Origin: Closterium sp. NIES-65
Taxonomy: Eukaryota > Streptophyta > Zygnematophyceae > Desmidiales > Closteriaceae
Reading direction: 5' to 3'
DNA: 64,000 bases
NCBI GenBank assembly: GCA_948144175.1
Contig: CANXME010002275.1
Location: 3,228,001-3,292,000, forward strand
This document shows, piece after piece, positions 61,210 through 64,000 of this stretch. Below the pieces are notes generated by a model. It searched no databases and was not told the DNA's origin. It worked only from the letters and a program-made list of their open reading frames with translations. Numbering within the stretch: position 1 is the first letter of the stretch; each line of letters begins with the position of its first letter. The translations under genes and the position numbers were made by a program.

Positions 61210-64000
61210 ATGAGCCCGTTTTTAAGCATTACTGGTACTAGTAGCTCCATTGACGGTCGCGTGTCCTGTCGTTCTAACGTGTGCTCGACCGCTACAGCCA
61301 CTGAGAGCGACGGCGTCGCGGAAGCAGTCAAAAGTGGCTCCGTCGAGTTCGACGGCGGCGACAGAAGCGGCATTCACCCTATCAGCGCGTTCAACAACTT
61401 TCCTTCGACGAGGAGCCCGTGTGATCATCCCATCGCGACCCGTCCAGAACAGTTGGACGCGACCGCAGCAAGAAGCATGACTACTAACAGTGACTCACTA
61501 TCCACCACTGAACCTGGGGTTACATCAGACGTGGCGCCGTGCCCCCCTCAGGCGATGACGACACTGATGTCGCAACACCAGTCGCAGCAGGAGTCGCAGC
61601 AACGAGAGTCTGACAATGTGTGGGCTCGGCGGCGACAGGTGCAGGGTCGCGAGCGTCCGACCCTGGCGTTGCGCAAGAGTAGCAGCAACGCCGACGCTGT
61701 CACCGCCTCGGTAACGCGCGAATCGCCATCTCTCTCCACGGCTCTTTCGCTCGACAAGCCGGGTTCCGCCAAACGCCTCCCCCGATCGACAGGGGCGCGG
61801 CCTCGTGGGACGGCTGGCAAAGCCTCACAACTCGCGCGAGACGCTGTTGCGGGGGAGGCGGCGGCGCGGAGACAGGAGCGGAAGCGGGGCGAAGCGGAGT
61901 CGGCTAACCAGCTTGATGCAAACGACACCGACGAAACGCTCACGAGCTTTGAGCTGATGCGGATGCCCGGACTTCGCGGGACGACAACGACAGACGACAG
62001 TCGCAGCGCCAGCGGTGACGCTACTAGCAACGACAGCAGCGCGGCAGGAGGTTTCGGCAGCGGGAACGAGGAGGAAGGCTCGTGGGAGGAAGGGAACAGG
62101 GTGGGTCGTAGCAACCTGGGATCCTCTCAGAACGAATGCATCTTTCCGCGCGACGGATCGTACGCGCGCGACGAGGAGTACAGCGGCGGCGAAGATGGCG
62201 ACGAACGACCTGGCAGAACGAAATTAGGTAACCCGTCGGCTTGGGAGGTCGACGACTTCCCCGGCTTTTCCATGACCCCACCCGCCGCAGCAGCCGCCGC
62301 CACGCCCGTCGAATCCGAATCGGAGTCGGATCGCGACGCTCCTGGCGGCGCGGCGACGGAGGCGGTGGCCGAAAGATGCGGGTGGAGCAGAGTGGCCGGG
62401 AGGAGCTCCTCCTTGTCTGTCGGCGCCGATCCCGCTGAAACTGCGGCGTCGCAGAAGAGTGTGCTCTTGCAGAGAGGGTCGCGATCGCAAAGGATCTGTT
62501 CCGCGAACGACGTCGTTGTGCACCCGTCGCCCTTACCATCGTCGCTATCGCACGCAGCCGAGTCGCTTACGCCCAACTTGTCGTCTCCAGCGTCGCCGAC
62601 CATTGATGAAACTTCGTCGGCAGAGTTAATATTTGCTGGGGTTCCTGGCGGTCCGAACCTAGAGAGAAATATGAATAAAGCTGGCGACGCTGGTGAGCTA
62701 GTGGCGCATCCACCGCCTTCGTCAGCACCCGCAATAAATTCAGGGTTTTCTTCAGGAGAAAATTCTGGAGACGCGGCGAGAACTACTGCGAGCGGTTTAA
62801 CCGCCGTTGGATCAGCTTCCCACGCAGTGATTCATGTGAGCCACGAAGCCAGCGATGTCGCGGACCAGGATAATCGCGAAACCCTCGATATCGGTCCTAC
62901 GAGGGTTTACGCCAGTCAACCGTCGGCCGTCAATAACCGGTCGTTTCCAAAATCAAAATCTCAGTCAGGATCGAAGATTCAGTCAGAGTCGAAAGCTCAG
63001 TCAAAGTCACTTCTGTTTCCGTCAAACAGGGGGAGCAGCTCGTTTTCGAAAATAGAATCGCGTTCCGGACCGTTTTCTCCTTCAGCCCTCCCTCCGCCTC
63101 CGTTAATCGCGGCGGCTGTCGTGTCGAGGGATGGCGGCGAGTGGCTACCATCTTCGACTTCTGGCAGTCACTGTGACGATGACGACTTATACGGAAACGG
63201 TGACGGTAACGGTGACGGTGATGGAGACGGAGACGGAAACACCGAAAGTGGTGGGTTTTTCAGTTTGCGTGACGCGGCTTCTAATTGGAAGGCAAGGCGT
63301 GGAGAAGGTTCCACGAGAGGGAAAAATTCGCCGAGAAGTAGCAAGAGCAGCAGCGACAGTAACAGCAGCGCGAGTGAGCGAAGGCGTGTGAGTGCGTCTG
63401 CGAAAGGGAAGGGCGTCGCGACGGACGAGATTGGCGAAACTTTAGAAGGTAGCTGGGCTGGCGAGTGCAGCGGCGTCGCCAGCAGCAGTTACAGCAACTA
63501 CAGTAACTGCGAAAGTTTGCCGAGTCAGGACTGTCAAGGCAACTTCCAAAGCATCCCTCCCAGCCGCGTATCCCACCATCCCCCTCCTGAGCTGGATTTG
63601 GCGTGTCTCGATTTCTTTATCTCAACTCTGGGCGTGCAGCAGGACGGTCAGCCAATGAGAGGCAAGAGCAAAGAGCGGACGCCACGTGGCAGTGGGAAAG
63701 TTGGAGGGGCGAGGCATGGAAGATCCGCTTCTTCATCCTGCCCATCTACCCCTTTTCTTCAAATGCCACCTTCCCCAGCGACACCTCCCTGTAATCACAC
63801 CCACCACAATCACCATCATCATCATCAACCCCATCGCTCTCCCAAATCCCACCTTCCTCCTCACCCATCCCTTTCTTGCGAAAGCTCTCCGCACGCCTTT
63901 GATCCCGAGCCTGGAAGCTCAGGCTCTGGGTCCGAACCTCACGGTCTGCGGGGTGAAGGCGGAGGGGATGAGGGAGTGTGGGAGGAGAGGGGAGGGAGGG
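61210..64000 (+). CDS. Long Ser/Asp/Gly-rich host protein, unknown function, 3' end outside window
   Basis: The frame is open from 61075 to the last base (about 975 codons). The first ATG is 61210, giving at least 930 residues; a second ATG is at 61477. I do not recognise a domain. Composition is Ser, Ala, Gly, Asp/Glu and Arg, typical of intrinsically disordered protein. Visible low-complexity parts by residue: Gln-rich about 121-135, Ser-Lys-Gln repeats about 578-605, alternating Gly-Asp/Asn about 660-680, Ser/Arg/Lys-rich about 700-735, His-rich about 863-875. Glutamine is encoded by both CAG and CAA. Such length without a stop at this GC content is very unlikely by chance. It could be one exon of a larger regulatory or nuclear protein; that is a guess. 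Confidence is in the gene, not a role. Confidence 0.8.
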   Translation, partial: MSPFLSITGTSSSIDGRVSCRSNVCSTATATESDGVAEAVKSGSVEFDGGDRSGIHPISAFNNFPSTRSPCDHPIATRPEQLDATAARSMTTNSDSLSTTEPGVTSDVAPCPPQAMTTLMSQHQSQQESQQRESDNVWARRRQVQGRERPTLALRKSSSNADAVTASVTRESPSLSTALSLDKPGSAKRLPRSTGARPRGTAGKASQLARDAVAGEAAARRQERKRGEAESANQLDANDTDETLTSFELMRMPGLRGTTTTDDSRSASGDATSNDSSAAGGFGSGNEEEGSWEEGNRVGRSNLGSSQNECIFPRDGSYARDEEYSGGEDGDERPGRTKLGNPSAWEVDDFPGFSMTPPAAAAAATPVESESESDRDAPGGAATEAVAERCGWSRVAGRSSSLSVGADPAETAASQKSVLLQRGSRSQRICSANDVVVHPSPLPSSLSHAAESLTPNLSSPASPTIDETSSAELIFAGVPGGPNLERNMNKAGDAGELVAHPPPSSAPAINSGFSSGENSGDAARTTASGLTAVGSASHAVIHVSHEASDVADQDNRETLDIGPTRVYASQPSAVNNRSFPKSKSQSGSKIQSESKAQSKSLLFPSNRGSSSFSKIESRSGPFSPSALPPPPLIAAAVVSRDGGEWLPSSTSGSHCDDDDLYGNGDGNGDGDGDGDGNTESGGFFSLRDAASNWKARRGEGSTRGKNSPRSSKSSSDSNSSASERRRVSASAKGKGVATDEIGETLEGSWAGECSGVASSSYSNYSNCESLPSQDCQGNFQSIPPSRVSHHPPPELDLACLDFFISTLGVQQDGQPMRGKSKERTPRGSGKVGGARHGRSASSSCPSTPFLQMPPSPATPPCNHTHHNHHHHHQPHRSPKSHLPPHPSLSCESSPHAFDPEPGSSGSGSEPHGLRGEGGGDEGVWEERGGR

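Noticed and set aside
61548-62603. Minus-strand frames opposite the long host gene
   Set aside because: They are shorter (158-188 codons), broken into several phases, and overlap a single plus-strand frame of about 975 codons.

Overview
The window is almost entirely a nested pile of LTR retrotransposons in a eukaryotic nuclear genome, followed by about 7.4 kb of non-repetitive sequence carrying the 5' part of one long host reading frame. The Ty1/copia elements with Met-tRNA-type primer sites, the chromodomain-bearing Ty3/gypsy element, the small non-autonomous LTR elements and the GC-rich coding style fit a plant-lineage genome, probably a streptophyte green alga such as a desmid. That placement is an inference with low confidence. 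Nothing looks bacterial, phage or organellar.

Most element boundaries are fixed by paired LTRs plus 5-bp target-site duplications (TSDs), so the insertion order can be read directly. Labels used here: Copia-1 (minus, from beyond the left edge to 13492) is split by Copia-2 (minus, 4741-12504, TSD AGGGC), whose left LTR holds solo LTR-1 (4856-5085, TSD ACAAC). Copia-1 abuts an old copia relic, Copia-5, whose gag is further split by Gypsy-1 (plus, 13556-37172, TSD GCTAC). Gypsy-1 contains solo LTR-2 (13831-13960, TSD TCGGG), NA-1 (15163-29845, TSD GGGAG), NA-2 (30656-32125) and NA-3 (34307-35607, TSD CGTGC). The first LTR of NA-1 is split by Copia-3 (minus, 15205-28353, TSD TAGTG), and Copia-3 is split by Copia-4 (plus, 16195-23570, TSD TGCAG). 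Copia-5 resumes at 37178 and is split again by NA-4 (minus, 37557-38875, TSD AAATT). The deepest nest is five levels: Copia-5, Gypsy-1, NA-1, Copia-3, Copia-4.

From 41187 come a minus-strand LTR stump, the 3' tail of a plus-strand copia (Copia-6) and a short older segment. Then comes Copia-7 (plus, 42122-56568, TSD AACCA), split by Copia-8 (plus, 46522-53544, TSD CTGAG). The autonomous copias share the order gag, glycine-rich linker, divergent zinc knuckle, protease, integrase, repeat-rich spacer, reverse transcriptase and RNase H in one frame, with a GC-rich tandem-repeat leader. All are damaged to some degree. Copia-8 is the best preserved: one apparent frameshift in a C run, identical LTRs, all catalytic motifs present, but no N-terminal gag domain. 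Copia-3 has lost protease and integrase by an internal deletion. The NA elements have no coding capacity.

From 56574 to about 61074 I see no supportable gene. That stretch holds degenerate tandem repeats, a pair of perfect 37-bp inverted repeats about 1.1 kb apart, a 34-nt C tract and a set of competing hairpins. From 61075 the plus strand is open without a stop to the end of the window (ATG at 61210, at least 930 codons). It encodes a low-complexity, Ser/Asp/Gly-rich protein of unknown function and is the only probable host gene here.
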